Shown piece after piece: positions 22,438 through 34,240 of a stretch of DNA of 64,000 nt. Origin of the DNA: Anadara kagoshimensis (Eukaryota > Mollusca > Bivalvia > Arcoida > Arcidae); assembly GCA_021292105.1 (NCBI GenBank), contig CM037874.1:56367539-56431538 (forward strand), written 5' to 3'. Position numbers and translations under genes: made by a program. Positions within the stretch are counted from its first letter, which is position 1, and the number at the start of each line of letters is the position of its first letter. The notes under the pieces were generated by a model. That model saw only the letters and a list, made by a program, of their open reading frames with translations, was not told the DNA's origin and searched no databases.

Positions 22438-22589
22438 GTGTGTGCATGCGCACCAGTGTCTACGTAGGAATGTGCGTGCGTGTGTGTGCATATAATTATG
22501 TATATTCGGGTGTGTGTGTGTGTGCACCAGTGTCTACGTGGGAATGTGCGTGCGTGTGTGTGTGTGTGCATATATAATTATGTATATTC

Positions 22590-22630
<41 letters not shown>
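22438..22630. repeat. (TG)n array with duplicated unit
   Basis: A unit of about 80 bases (CACCAGTGTCTACGTRGGAA, TG run, CATATAATTATGTATATTCG) occurs twice before a pure TG run at about 22590-22630. Alternating purine-pyrimidine sequence of this length can adopt Z-DNA. Confidence 0.85.
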
Positions 22631-22632
<2 letters not shown>

Positions 22633-22830
22633 ATACATAAATATTCAGTGTGTGTGCTGACTGAAAATAATGATATACTCACCATTTGTATTTTATAAAT
22701 CCGGGATAGATTACTTGATGTAACAATTCACTGGGCCACTGAGCAGGAAGCTTGTTGAGTTGCCTGAACTAAATCCGGTCGGGTTTATCTGAAGGAAAAA
22801 AAACAGAAAATAATAGAAACCATTAAACAC

Positions 22831-22833
<3 letters not shown>

Positions 22834-22879
<46 letters not shown>
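22834..22879. repeat. (GA)n microsatellite
   Basis: About 23 GA units. Confidence 0.95.
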
Positions 22880-22882
<3 letters not shown>

Positions 22883-22998
22883 AACCAAGCCTAAACTTTC
22901 GACTTTTCCGAGGTAAATTCTATTTTACCATGTTTTCTTGTCAAAGTGTCTGCTAAATACCAACGTACTTTGAAATTTCATTGAAACGATCAATTTTG

Positions 22999-23070
22999 CA
23001 ATAATAATAATAATAATAATAATGATAAGAAGAAAAGAAGAAGAAGAGAAGAAGAAGAAGAAGAAAAAAA
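22999..23070. repeat. (AAT)n and (GAA)n microsatellite
   Basis: AAT units followed by GAAGAA purine-rich repeats. Confidence 0.9.
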
Positions 23071-23749
23071 TGAATAAATAAAATAATAAAATAAAAAGAA
23101 AATTGTGATAAGTCAAAAGCAATCTTAAGAAATAATTAAAAGCACTGACCAGTATGACGAGTCATTCTGACGACGAAAATGATAAAAACTATTAAATAAC
23201 TAAAGGCATGGATGTATATAGAACGCAGAAAGTCATCAGATATTTACTACAGGAAAAACAGGTAGAAATAAAGCTTAATTATTTGTAGACTTCTATTGGT
23301 TAATTAAAAAATCGGCATCCATCGAGTAAGTGTCGTTGTTTAAACGCGGTAGATAGATGAAAACCCGGAAAACGGACGGAAACCCGTATATATATTGATA
23401 TACAAAACTAGGGCAGTAACCTACGATTTGTTTAAAATTGTGTTATAAAAATTTAAATCAGAAGTTCTTTAAACATAAGTTTTACGTCATAAAATATTGA
23501 CATTTTAGCTACTTTAAATTTTAAGCGATAAACTAGTATTTAATTAACGTTGAGTAGGGGAGATAACCGCGTGTTTTCAACGATTGTCGGGACAGAAGAA
23601 GGATCGCTTAAAATATTTAGTGAATTATAAAGATTGTAATTATTATGATCATGGTGTTTGATACTGGTTTTATTGCATTGTTGGTGGGTTCAAATTTAGA
23701 AAAAGATATTTAAAACGCTAAGTTGCATGATAAGGAAGAGTAGTATAAT

Positions 23750-24000
23750 CACGATCATTCCTTAACCAAGATTTTCCTTTACTTAAATTTCGAAAATTTT
23801 GTCCATTTCTGTTGGAACTATGGAAGTACATTTTTACGAAACTTATGTAGATGTTATAAGCTTGAAGTGATCTTCGAAATGGCACCTAAAATTCCTAAAT
23901 ATTTACAATTAACAGAATAATTAAGATTTCAAATTCGCCGGATTTTTAAGCCAAGGAAAATTTTAGTTAGAGAATGATTATGAAAGGGGAGCCAGATGTA
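23750..24000. mobile_element. TIR MITE of about 250 bp
   Basis: The left end has CATTCCTTAACCAAGATTTT and CCTTTACTTAAATTT; the right end is the imperfect inverse with AGCCAAGGAAAATTTTAGTT and AGAGAATGATTATGAAAGGG. No coding capacity. Confidence 0.5.
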
Positions 24001-24028
24001 AAAGTAATCTTTTGACTTTTCGCGTGTG

Positions 24029-24109
24029 ATCATATACCATTTTATAAAATTGTCATATACATTTTTTTTTATTTAATCATAAAATACATTCAAAAACTGG
24101 TATACGACA
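24029..24109. mobile_element. Palindromic MITE, GTCATATACCATT family
   Basis: TGATCATATACCATTTT, an internal TTGTCATATACATTTTTT, ATTTAATCATAAAATACATT and the right arm AACTGGTATACGACA. Confidence 0.65.
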
Positions 24110-25340
24110 AAATGTATATACCGGTATTGGTTTTACTTTTAAATGGTAATCACCACACGCGCAAAAACACTCAGAAAATAGACATAAGATCGCTTCAAGA
24201 ATGTATCATTTTTAATGCTAAAACAATCTTCAACAATTCTGACATAATTATTATACTGTGCAAAGATTTGCACTGTAGCTACTGGCTCACGGGTGCGAAA
24301 ATGACCTGTCAAGCGATTGTCCTGTATTTAGTCGCGTGAAAATGTCGCGTTGATACCTTGCGCTCCGACATCAACTCACCTGATCACCTACCTCACCTTT
24401 CCTCTTCGTGCCCGCTGGCACGTACGGCCCCAGTACACCTTTTCCACGATGCTCCGACATCATCTATCATTTTAATGTTTTCATTACATTTCGTCTTTAA
24501 TTTCAAAATCAAAATTCTATGCATTTTAAAAACATAAAAAAAATATTTCAGGTATTAAACCTTGTTTTAAAAATATCGTCAAATTAATACATGTTACATG
24601 TATCTGATAACAAACAGTTGGGTGGTGGCACCACAAGAACCAAATGTGATTATGTATCAAATATTTATTTATTTGACAACTGAATTTTTAATTTGATACG
24701 ATACTGTAATTTAAATGCAAATTATAATGATTAAAATATTCATTTATTTTATTCAAAATGTAAATTTATAGACTTTGTAAAAAAAGCAGCAAGGAAATGT
24801 CGATATGTAATTACTTTATTTAGTAATCATTTTAAGTAATTCATAAACATTATTAATAAAAAAAATATTTTTTTTTTTTAAATTCTTAACAAAAATTGTG
24901 TCAGAAAATTTAATAACGAGGCCGAAAAAAAATAGAAGGATTACGAGGTCACATGATGACAAAAGAAGAAACAAATCGGCGATTAAAAATATTGACAAGT
25001 TGTCGTGACACATAGATATTGTGGGTGGTTTATGGCCTATAATCCACTATAAGAAAATCACGGCCCTCAACAATAGAAAGAACAGTCCCATCCCCAACAT
25101 CGACCTGGGGTTTGACCTCGTAACCTTGACCCTTGACTTACACACCCTAAGTTCGGTATGCGACACATCGTGGAATACATGTGTTCCAAATTAAATTAAA
25201 TATATCCATAAAAAGACCGTGTTTAGTGTAGTTTAGGTGGGTATTAAAATAATAAGAGTGAAAATAGGAATATTAAATGGAAGATTTATGTCAACAATTC
25301 TAGAATTCGAATGTATAACGTAAGAATTTCAACTTTAAAA

Positions 25341-25341
<1 letters not shown>
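24110..25341. other. Intergenic, nothing supported
   Basis: AT-rich. Small open frames at 24112-24339 and 24816-25013 have no recognizable domain. Confidence 0.45.
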
Positions 25342-25393
<52 letters not shown>

Positions 25394-25456
25394 CAAGCAA
25401 AATAAAAACAAAACTCAAATATAACTTGTTATAGTGGAGATATTATAATCAAGAAA

Positions 25457-25507
<51 letters not shown>

Positions 25508-25582
25508 GTTTGGTTAAATATAATCTTTTCAATGAATAAATATATTATCATTAAGTAAATAAATAAATAAATAAATAAATAA
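25342..25582. repeat. (CA)n, (AAAT)n and (AAAT)n microsatellite cluster
   Basis: CA units at 25342-25391, AAAT units at 25455-25506 and AAAT again at 25556-25582. Confidence 0.95.
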
Positions 25583-26690
25583 ACTGTAGTATATGTATTT
25601 GTCAGTTGTGGTAATCGTTTTTCGGAGTTTTACTGTATTACTGTAAATTCTTTATCTTGAGTCATTGGTGTTATATATCAATGTGCACGTGTACCGTGAA
25701 GACAGCATATGTCTTCCTATGGTCAGTAAGGACATTTTGGTGAAAATAAGAAAATAAACAAATTCTAATTATTTGTCAACAAAATAACAAAATTGAAATT
25801 CCTTTACATTGAATCATTATATAACCCAGTCTGGATATTTAATTTGTATGAAACCGAAGCATTTTTATGTTTTTGTCAACATTAATTTCTATAAAACATA
25901 TGACAACACATACCAACGTAACGTATTTACATTAATACAATACACCGCATTTTTCATAAATAATTGAAAATGTTGATAAAATCATCCTTGTAAAGTTCAT
26001 TTTGAATTCAAAAGTTCAAGATAAGATCATCCTTAATACAGGTTAAAACGTGTCATTTTTCTGAAAAAAATATAAACAACTTACCGCAATTTTTTGTCCT
26101 TTTCTAAAATTGACTTAATATATCACCTGGTTAGCAATAACGATATCCAGTGGTCATGATAATAACAGTAATTATTGACCGTTAATCTATGATATATCAT
26201 CAGATTATCGTCGGATTATCGACCGGTCCATTGACCACACATCGTAAATCTTTGATGAGCAGGATCTATTTCCATTCTCTTTGTTCTATTTTTAGAAACT
26301 CTATTCAATGATACGGCCTACCGACTGCACTTTTGAGCCTTAATTTGACTGCGTGTTACTATTTTTAGAAATTTAACAGCAAGGTATCATATTTCGCGTC
26401 TTCACCATATGTTCAGTGTTAAGTCGTGCAATGTTAATTCAGGTGTGACCAATCCATCATGCATCTAAACCGTTTCCATGAGGATTTAGGATTATTTACT
26501 GTATTTTAATCATGCGTATAACAATAACAATTTTAAGACTTTTATAAACTTTGCGTATATTTCTATGCCTTGCAATTAAAGCATATTCTTTTAACTGATC
26601 AAGAGCTGATTGCGATTATGGGATTAATGATAAAATTATTTGTAAACAACTCCGCAAATCACTCTAAATAACTAGAAGTTATATATAGGC
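25583..26690. other. Intergenic, nothing supported
   Basis: AT-rich unassigned sequence; no ORF above 60 residues. Confidence 0.5.
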
Positions 26691-26691
26691 A

Positions 26692-26942
26692 ATCAACATT
26701 GACCTGTCCACTTGACCTTTAATTTTAATTTTGATATTATTTATTGTGGACCAGTGCATTTAGGGTATAAGATTAGTCTAAAGCTAGGTGATGCAGTTTA
26801 ACTACGAATCCTAACACTCAATTCAATTATTTTTTCCCATACATAGGATTATACAACGAATGAGTATACACATGTGTTGGTTGGACCCTCCTAATATGCA
26901 TATTCTTACTTAAAGGTCAAACAGACAGGTCAATGTTGACGG
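26692..26942. mobile_element. TIR MITE, CAACATTGACCTGTC ends
   Basis: The left end CAACATTGACCTGTCCACTT then GACCTTTAA is mirrored on the right by TTAAAGGTCAAACAGACAGG then TCAATGTTG. A partial copy (CATGTCCACTTGACCTTTAA) lies at 57884-57960. No coding capacity. Confidence 0.65.
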
Positions 26943-26949
26943 TTAGCCT

Positions 26950-27616
26950 TAACAAAATAATTACCTATATTTTATTGTGGTATTTTTTTTTAAGTTTTAC
27001 AAATACTAGTATTATGAAATTTTCTTCACTTCAGTCAGACTTTTTGTGGTATTGTCCTTATTCAAACCTTTTAACAACCGAAAGTTTTATGCAAGAGGTA
27101 CTGTAATTTTTTTTTACTGAAGTTATTGTATAGCATGTTTATGCCGTCAAGAATCTTTTTTTAAAGAATAAAATTGACTTTTTATCAGCATGCTACCAGT
27201 AATTGTGTATATTGAGCGACTGTAAATTAAATGTATATATTACATTAAGGTGTCTTATAAGCCAATATATTGGATATTATCTGTGGGGTGGGCCATCTAG
27301 TACAGATAGCCAGGAAGACTTGGTTTTATGTACAAAAAAGGAAACTGCTTAGTTGACAACAAGAGTAATAATAATCGGAAAGTCCCTTCCAACAAAAATG
27401 CCACTCTCATAAACCGTATCCACTCTTCATAAATTGTCTATTAAATTATATATGTTTCTTAATATGTGACAAGACTAAAATCATGTGTAGTGTAATTGTT
27501 GTCTGTCTCTTTAAACGACGATAGAAAATTTTCATCAGAAAGACAAAAATTTTAAAAATCATTAGTATGCAATCTAACAACTAAAATATAAATACTCATA
27601 CTGGAATACCATATAT
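26950..27616. other. Intergenic, nothing supported
   Basis: AT-rich unassigned sequence. Confidence 0.45.
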
Positions 27617-27668
27617 AGTACAGGCCTGTCGAAAGTTTAACACTAAGCTAACAAACCTTACCTTAACC

Positions 27669-27965
27669 TTAATTCTCTCCGTGCCAGGAGGCACATAAGG
27701 CCTGAACATTCGCTCTCCACTTGTTGCGGTCTGCAGCTTCTCGACGCACTAGGCTCCAAGATTTCCATCCCGCCTCATTTCTCTCAACTTCCACCATCCT
27801 TCGCCACGTTGTCTTTGGCCGTCCCCGCTTTCTTCTTCCTTCTGGCGTCCACCCTAGTGCCACAGCACAGTCATTTGATATATCTTTTCTTAGGATATGG
27901 CCTATCCAGTTCCATCTCCTTCTTCTTATCTCTTTGCTGATGTTACACGTCTCTGCCATCTCCAA
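27669..27965 (-). pseudogene. LINE C-terminal domain
   Basis: 98-residue frame with RRRRWNWIGHILRKD, EGRRKRGRPKTTWRR and DRNKWRANVQALC, the conserved tail that follows RT in this group of LINEs. It ends in a proper stop only 13 bases before the 3' end of the element, so almost no 3' UTR is present. It belongs with the RT frame above. Confidence 0.85.
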
Positions 27966-28015
27966 TACAGTCTGGTTTGTTGTTCTTTGCTGCCAACTGA
28001 TCTTAAGGATCCTCC

Positions 28016-29107
28016 TTAGGCATTTTGTTTGGAAGGAGTCGATCTTCTTTTCCTCTGTCTTGGTGAGCTTCCATGTCTCGCATCCATATAGTAATACGGA
28101 GAGAACAAGGCTTTTGAAAAGAGAGACTTTACTTTTCTGCTAATGTTTGTAGCCTTCCAAATACTGTCTAGCCTTCGAAAGGATGTACCAGCCATCGCTA
28201 TCCTCTTCTTGATGTCGGCTGTGCCTCCGCCATCCTTGGTGACATTGGCTCCCAAATAGGTGAAGTTATCAACTTCTTCTACTTCACTATTTCCAACATG
28301 CAGGCTGGTGTCACTCTTGCTGTTAACCTTCAACACTTTACATTTCTTGGCATTCAGCTTCAGACCAACTTTAGCTGAGTTATCTTCAAGCTTTGTTGTT
28401 TTGCACTGTAGATGGCACATTGTGGATGAGAGCAGAGCAATGTCGTCCGCAAAGTCGAGGTCTTCTAGTATGGTGCTGAAGTGCCATCGAATTCCGGTGC
28501 GTTCTTCCTTTGTTGTCTGCTGCATCACCCAGTCTATAACTAGAAGGAATAGGAATCCTGACATGCAGCAGCCTTGTTTAACGCCAGTAAGAACGGGAAA
28601 AGGGGCTGTTGTGTCGTTTTCTTCTATTACTGAACACTGAAAGTCTTCGTAAAGTGCTTTTACCATTTGGATCAATTTCTCTGGTATGCCGTATTTTTTC
28701 ATAATGATCCAAAGACTGTCTCTGTGTACTGAGTCGAATGCCTTCTCGAAATCGACGAAATGGATATACATAGTAGCATTCCATTCGTTGGCTTGCTCCA
28801 AGATGTTCCTAAGAATGAATATTTGGTCAACAGTCCCTCTGCCTCTTCGGAAGCCTGCCTGTTCTTTCCTTAATATGCAGTCCACGCCCGTTTGTATTCG
28901 GTTTATGATGATGCGGCTGAGGACTTTACTGGCTAAAGGTAACAGTGTAACTCCTCTCCAATTGTTGCACTCTTGTAGGTTGCCTTTTTTGGGAATTTTA
29001 CAGATCAGTCCCTTGGTCCACTCCTTTGGTACTTTCTCCTCTCTCCATATTTGATCGAAGATAAGTTTGAGTTCTTGGCTGGACTGGACTATGTCAGATT
29101 TCAACAT
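28016..29107 (-). pseudogene. LINE reverse transcriptase domain
   Basis: 363-residue frame. Fingers and palm motifs are in order: RGVTLLPLASKVLSRI (51-66), QAGFRRGRGTVDQIF (83-97), motif A FVDFEKAFD (117-125), motif B GVKQGCCMSG (175-184), motif C LDFADD (217-222) and the thumb YLGANVTKDGG. The two catalytic aspartates of FADD are kept. The last 30 residues are out of frame; the true continuation (TEEKKIDSFQTKCLRR type) is in another frame. The frame is open upstream of 29107, so that Met is not the real start. It would copy RNA into DNA at the nicked target if intact. Confidence 0.88.
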
Positions 29108-29261
29108 TTCGGCAGTGATCTGATCTGCTCCAGGGCTTTTCCATTCTTGAGTGTCTTCAATGCATTTCTTACTTCTTGTAAGGAGGGTGTATCAACTGAG
29201 ATATTTAGTTCAACTCTCTCTTCCTGCTCATCTTGTGGTGTTGATTCCGGAGTCTCCCTGT

Positions 29262-29987
29262 TTAGGACCTCTTCAAAGTGTTCCTTCCACCTGGCAAGTC
29301 TTCCTTCTTGCTTTTTAACAGTTCTCCGTCTTTACTTTTTACTGCTGCTGTTTGTTTGCTTCCTTTTCCTGTTAGCTGCTTTACTATGTTATATAGTTCC
29401 TTTTGTCTCCCATTTTCAGCTGCTTTCTGTGCTATTTCAGCTTTCTCCGCCACCCATCTTCTCCTATCCTCCCTCACATTCTTCTTGACTTCTTTATCTT
29501 TCTCTCTATAAGCCTCCTTTAGTTTCGTCTTTAGCCTTTCAGATCTTGCGCCCTCCATCTTTGTTTTAATTTCCTTTCTTCCATCTATAAGTCTCCATGT
29601 GTCTTCACTTATCCAGGGTTTGCTCTTTCCCTTCCTGTAGCCTATGATTTCCTCTGCGGAGTTTACATATGCCATCTTTTGCTGTTCCCAGGTGTTTTCA
29701 ATATCCTCATACTCTTTTCTTTGGATTTCTCTCAGCTTCTTTCTGACACAGTCATTAAACTTTGTTCTTATTTCTGTATTTTGGAGGCGGTCGGTGTCCA
29801 ATCTTGGTCTTATCTTGCTGCTGTTCTTGTATGTGCTAAGATGTAGACGGATCTTAGTCTTCACCAAGTAGTGGTCGCTGTTGGCATCTGCTCCCCTCAT
29901 TGATCTGGTGTCTAAGACGGAGGATCTCCATTGTCCATTAATAAGGAGATGGTCAATCTGGTTTTTAACCCTTCCATTGGCTTCCAA
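29262..29987 (-). pseudogene. LINE fragment: endonuclease C-terminus and linker
   Basis: 241-residue frame. Residues 9-42 are the end of an APE-type endonuclease, with NQIDHLLING and the catalytic-loop motif SDHYLV at 37-42. A long basic, lysine/glutamate-rich linker follows. The start methionine is not native: the upstream part of the endonuclease is missing through 5' truncation. The frame is lost near 29305, after which the linker continues in the frame of the RT segment (ARWKEHFEEVLNR, then KAPGADQITAEM). Confidence 0.8.
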
Positions 29988-30345
29988 TGGAAGCTAACAA
30001 AGAACAGTCGAAATTCGGCTACGGAATGGCCGAGAAATGAATCATGGTCTAGTGGTCGAAAAGCTGTCGAGATATGGATAGCAGTTACCGAATATCTCGA
30101 TCAGCTGCCGAGAGATGGATAGCAGCTACTGAAATTTTCGATCAACTGCCGAGATATGGATAGAAGCCTCAACTGTCATTGGATGGATAGCCGCTACCGA
30201 AAATCTCGATCAACTGTCAAGAGATGGATAGCCGCTACCGAAAATCTATCGAAATCTAAAGTGACCGAGGGACCTAGACGAGCTGCACTAATTTGACTCT
30301 TTTTCGTTATAGCGCTAGTGTTAAACCTTTGACAGGTCTGTACGG

Positions 30346-30980
30346 TAGGTAAAATTACAAACTTGAAATACGGTTTTTGGAAAATGACGGATTACTAAAT
30401 AAAAAAGGGAAAATAAAATGATAACTTGTTAAATATAGGATAATAAACCTAAAAAAACTTAATTAAGATGTTACTAATTGCTATTATCTTAAAATAAAAT
30501 AAACCAGAATAGAAACAAAAAAGTTGACAGGCTGATGAAATAATTATTTATAGTGGAATGACTTAAATTTTTGGGATACAAAAAAGAGATTATGTAGGTT
30601 TATAAATATCATACAAAATAAAAAATTCTCATTACACGTAATTAAGTCTCGCCATATTAAGCAAAATTTAAACATACCACACAAAAAATGACATAAATTA
30701 TGTCAAAGTCATACCTTTTTTGAAGAGAAATTTATTTCACTTAGAAAATTAATGTGAATATGTATACAAAGCATAGTTCGCGCATTTTTCCGTCTTCTGG
30801 TCCAAACACTTAATAACTATTCGTAAATTTTATTCTGTAATTGTTTACAATATTTATGGCATTATAAATAAAAATATTTTGACAAAACTAGACAACAAAT
30901 GTGACACTTTAAAATCCGGTATAACCGGAAACTAAAGGTAATTAAAATTTAAAATGAGTGTTGGTTCGTGTTTTTGTAAA
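30346..30980. other. Intergenic, nothing supported
   Basis: AT-rich unassigned sequence. Confidence 0.45.
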
Positions 30981-30983
30981 TAA

Positions 30984-31262
30984 TCAAAAACAAACATACT
31001 AATCCATGTTCAAATCACAATCCAGAAGCAAAGTAAAGACTTTGGAACTGACAAGTTAGGTTAGACACGTGAACTTCCACCAGGAAAGTGAGACCGGGTG
31101 CTCCGGAAGGGTAAGCACCTCCTGTTTAGCTAGCTACACCCGCCACGTGTGTAGTCAAAATTGTGTGAAAGGAACATGGAACTATGAGACGTCAAATATA
31201 TCCAGGGCAATCCTAGACACAGAGACATCAAACTTATCAACAATACTGTGATGACGGCCATA
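30984..31262 (-). mobile_element. PLE 3' fragment
   Basis: AAAACAAACATACTAATCCA through GTGATGACGGCCATAAA, about 280 bases collinear with the 3' part of the PLE at 51513. It is truncated before the RT. Confidence 0.75.
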
Positions 31263-31274
31263 AATAATCATAAT

Positions 31275-31435
31275 AAAAAAACGAAACATACTAATCATGT
31301 CCATATCAATTGAAAACTTTCAAAATGACAAATTACATTTTGGTTAAACACGCGAACTTTCATCAGGGAATTGAGGCAGAGTGCTCCGGAAGGGTAAGCA
31401 CCTCCTCTGACACCCGCCTGATGTAAAATGGATTC
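31275..31435 (-). mobile_element. PLE 3' fragment, diverged
   Basis: Contains CATACTAATCATGTCC, GTGCTCCGGAAGGGTAAGCA and CACCTCCT, the tail region of the same PLE family, ending at a single copy of the MITE end described at 319-527. Confidence 0.6.
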
Positions 31436-31839
31436 ATATTTCCCTAACCGTAGCTGATCATTACTACATGCAAGAGGTATTGATCACGTAATAATGCGGC
31501 GAACCCCATTGCGGAGACCACTTTCATATTCGGGTTTTCAAATTATATATATACGTGCTTTTAAAGCTTTTCAGACCCTATTCTATTATACATAGAGTAT
31601 ACCTTTAACGCAAGGGGCATGCATATGTAATTGTATGTAATGACGTCATTTCCCGTTTTACATCAAGTTACGTCACTTTCCGTTTTATATCACGGCATAC
31701 CACATAAAAAAACCAAATAAATTGTTTTTATCACAAAATCTTTAATTACTTTTTCATATTTAAATTTTAAATTTAAAACAAAATGAAATTTCATGTGTTA
31801 GAGTTAGCTATAGTTTCACGTTTTTGTCTTTATATGTTT

Positions 31840-31969
31840 GAGCAATTATGTAAAAATGTGCAAATCAAAAATCGGTGCCAATCCTTTGCTAAATTATAAT
31901 CCCAAACCATATGAAAAACTTGAAAACAAATATGCAAATTTATGTCTAAACCATAATCTCAAAGCAAAA

Positions 31970-32025
<56 letters not shown>

Positions 32026-32365
32026 TGATGATAATAATAAAAACACAAATATGCCATGGCCAATCCATGTCCAAATCATAATCTCAAACCAAAAGGAAAA
32101 ACTTAAAAACAAACATACCATTCCATGCCCCGGAAAAATCATAATCCCAAACCAAAGCAGAACTTAAAAACAAACATGCAAATCTATGTCCAAATCATAA
32201 TCTCAAAACAAAGTACATGTAATAATAATACATACCAATATATGTCTACATCATAATCCAAAAGGAAAGTAAAAACTTTGAAAACTGGAAAATTTAGTTA
32301 AACACATGAGCTTCACCAGGGGAGAAAGGTCTTATGCTCCGGAAAAATAAACACCTCTTGTTCAG
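31840..32365 (-). repeat. Tandem array of PLE-tail units with (AAT)n
   Basis: Four to five degenerate units of about 55 bases (AAACATGCAAATCTATGTCC, AAATCATAATCTCAAACC) lead into a PLE tail proper (TTTAGTTAAACACATGAGCT, ATGCTCCGGAAAAATAAACA). An AAT microsatellite interrupts at 31968-32040. The unit equals the first 55 bases of the PLE tail. Confidence 0.6.
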
Positions 32366-32379
32366 CTAGCTAATTATAA

Positions 32380-33340
32380 ACAGGCCTCCTTATTGAATAA
32401 CACAAATTTCAAATATTCTATATTTTACAAGAATTTTAAAAATCAATTGTTTTTGGTAATGTTACAAATAATAGTTGCAATAATGATTGACATGGTCTCT
32501 TAATTGAAATTCAAAATTATTATCACCTTATTACAGTTAACATTGAATCGAACCAGAAAGTTACCACGTTAGACTTCAACACGTGGCTCTGGACAATTAT
32601 CCCCCCTTACAGAAGTGACAGAAATGACATAACTATGAACCGATTATGACATTAAGACACCAGAGTGAGAAGATTAACTGCTTAAGGTTTACCCAAGATT
32701 ATTAAGTGTTCCGAAAATCAAGGGAAAAGTGGTAAAAATAAGTAGCTTTGGATAACGGGTTTTGTAGTAACTGGCTTATTTTCAAAATTATCTTTAGCGT
32801 ATAAGTACATGTAATTATAATGTTCACGCGTTTGAAGTTTAAAATTGTGGCCTCACGCGTACGTTACTTTATGTTAAGGACATTCGGTTCAACGTAATTT
32901 CGTAACTTCAAAATTCATATTAAGAAAGAGTTCCAGAAACTAATGTCGTGAAAAAAGCAACTTCAAATCACATTCCCGTGATGCATTGTTTGCAATCGTC
33001 AAGTGGTTCACGTTTGCGGCAGAAAATGTCAAAACGTTTGTTTTTACTAATTAAAAGAGAAATACGGTAATCTTAAAACGTGTCAGCAAAAGAACATAAT
33101 TTAAGAAAATTGAAAGTTTGAATTTCAAATTAAACAAAGTTTAATCTCGATAATGAGCCCACTATTTAGTTTACAATTTGTTGTCTTCCAAAAACAAAGC
33201 TTTATTAATACGCTTATCAAAATATCTAGTCAGTGCGTGGAAATTAAGAACTCAATTTTCCCTTGATTAGTATTATACAAATACCAACTTGAAGTATTAT
33301 TATTGTTGTGTTCTTGTATTCTACCGCTACCATTGTAATA
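32380..33340. other. Intergenic, nothing supported
   Basis: AT-rich, with no recurrent motif or ORF. Confidence 0.45.
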
Positions 33341-33344
33341 AAAA

Positions 33345-33796
33345 ACTAACAAACATACTAATCCATGTCCGAATCACAATCCAGAAGCAAAGTAAAAGCT
33401 CTGGAACTGACAATTTAGGTTATACACGTGAACTTCCATCAGGAAAGTGAGGCCGGGTGATCCGGAAGGGTAAGCACCTCCGGTTTAGCTTCCTACACCC
33501 GTCACGTGTGTAATCAAAGTTGTGTGAAAGGAACATGAAACTATGAGACGTCAAATATATCCAGGTCAATCTTGGACACAGAGACATCAAACTTATCAAC
33601 AATACTGTGATGACGGCCATAAAACTTTTTGAGGGCCTTGATAAGCCTTGATAAGCCTAGGCTTACAATATTCCTGAATCAACAATTTATTTGCAAGCAG
33701 CCTACTTCGTTTTACAAAGTCCCCGTATTGGGAACAAGCTCTACCATAGCGTATCAATTTTGGAACAAATACACCATAAGCAGGAGAAGCAGGTAT
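33345..33796 (-). mobile_element. Penelope-like element, 3' part, interrupted by a DNA transposon
   Basis: Collinear with 51513-51955, from AACAAACATACTAATCCATG to AGCAGGAGAAGCAGGTAT. Open frames here include SRLLANKLLIQEYCKPRLI, the C-terminal region of the PLE protein. The copy continues at 41031 without loss, with TAT on both sides of the inserted element. Confidence 0.85.
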
Positions 33797-34240
33797 CACT
33801 AGAAGGGGTTTTACCGGAATAATTGCGAAATTCCGGAATAGTTAGACACTTTCCGTAATGTTTGGAAAAATCCGGAATCTTAAGACGAAAATCCGGAATA
33901 ATAAGTCAAAATCCGAAATATTTGGGCAAAATCCGGAATAATAAGACAAAATCCGTAATTATCGGTCAAAATCCGGAATAATTGGGCTATATTTTTTACG
34001 GTAAATTTTCCGGAATCTAAAGATTCCGGATTTTGTCTGATTATTCCGGATTTTGTCTAATTATTTCGGATTTTGCCTAATTATTTCGGATTTTGACTTA
34101 TTATTCCGGAAAATGTCCAATTATTACGGTAAAGTATTTTAAAAAATTTAAATTTTCAATTCGCGCCATTTTGTCTTATTTCGCCGACGTGCAAATAGTC
34201 ACACTTTCAATGAACATGTGTAAGGGGAAAAAATACCTTA
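33797..34240 (+). repeat. CACTA left terminal inverted repeat with 20-bp subterminal array
   Basis: About 440 bases matching the right end. TCCGGAAT-type cores recur in exact 20-bp register at 33811, 33831, 33851, 33871, 33891, 33911, 33931, 33951 and 33971. After a switch point near 33990-34020 the inverted core ATTCCGGA follows at 34021, 34041, 34061, 34081, 34101 and 34121. The linkers are mostly AATAAGACAAAA. In plant CACTA elements such subterminal motifs bind a TnpA-type protein that brings the ends together. Confidence 0.85.

Larger units (their letters stand above)
27656..29990 (-). mobile_element. 5'-truncated non-LTR retrotransposon (RTE-like LINE)
   Basis: Bounded by an exact 11-bp target duplication AAGCTAACAAA at 27645-27655 and 29991-30001. 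Read on the minus strand it begins within the endonuclease domain, continues through a linker and reverse transcriptase and ends in a short TTAAGG-like tail with no poly-A, which fits RTE-type LINEs. The coding region is broken by at least two frameshifts (near 29305 and between 28060 and 28020), so it is dead. The clade is inferred from the RT and C-terminal motifs. Confidence 0.85.
27617..30345. mobile_element. TIR-MITE, ACAGACCTGTCGAAAG family, split by a LINE
   Basis: The left end at 27617 reads TAGTACAGGCCTGTCGAAAG and the right end at 30345 is the inverse CCTTTGACAGGTCTGTACGG, each next to TA. Without the LINE (27656-29990) and one target duplication it would be about 380 bp. Its right part (30040-30265) holds about four to five degenerate copies of a unit of about 45 bases with GAGATGGATAGCCGCTACCG and AAAATCTCGATCAACTG, a second example of internal minisatellite in this family. 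Confidence 0.8.

Noticed and set aside
27721-29511. Plus-strand frames of 75-145 residues
   Set aside because: Antisense shadows of the LINE coding region.
33811-34130. CRISPR-like regular array
   Set aside because: The spacing is regular but the spacers are themselves repeated, orientation flips midway, and it lies in a transposon terminus of a eukaryotic genome.
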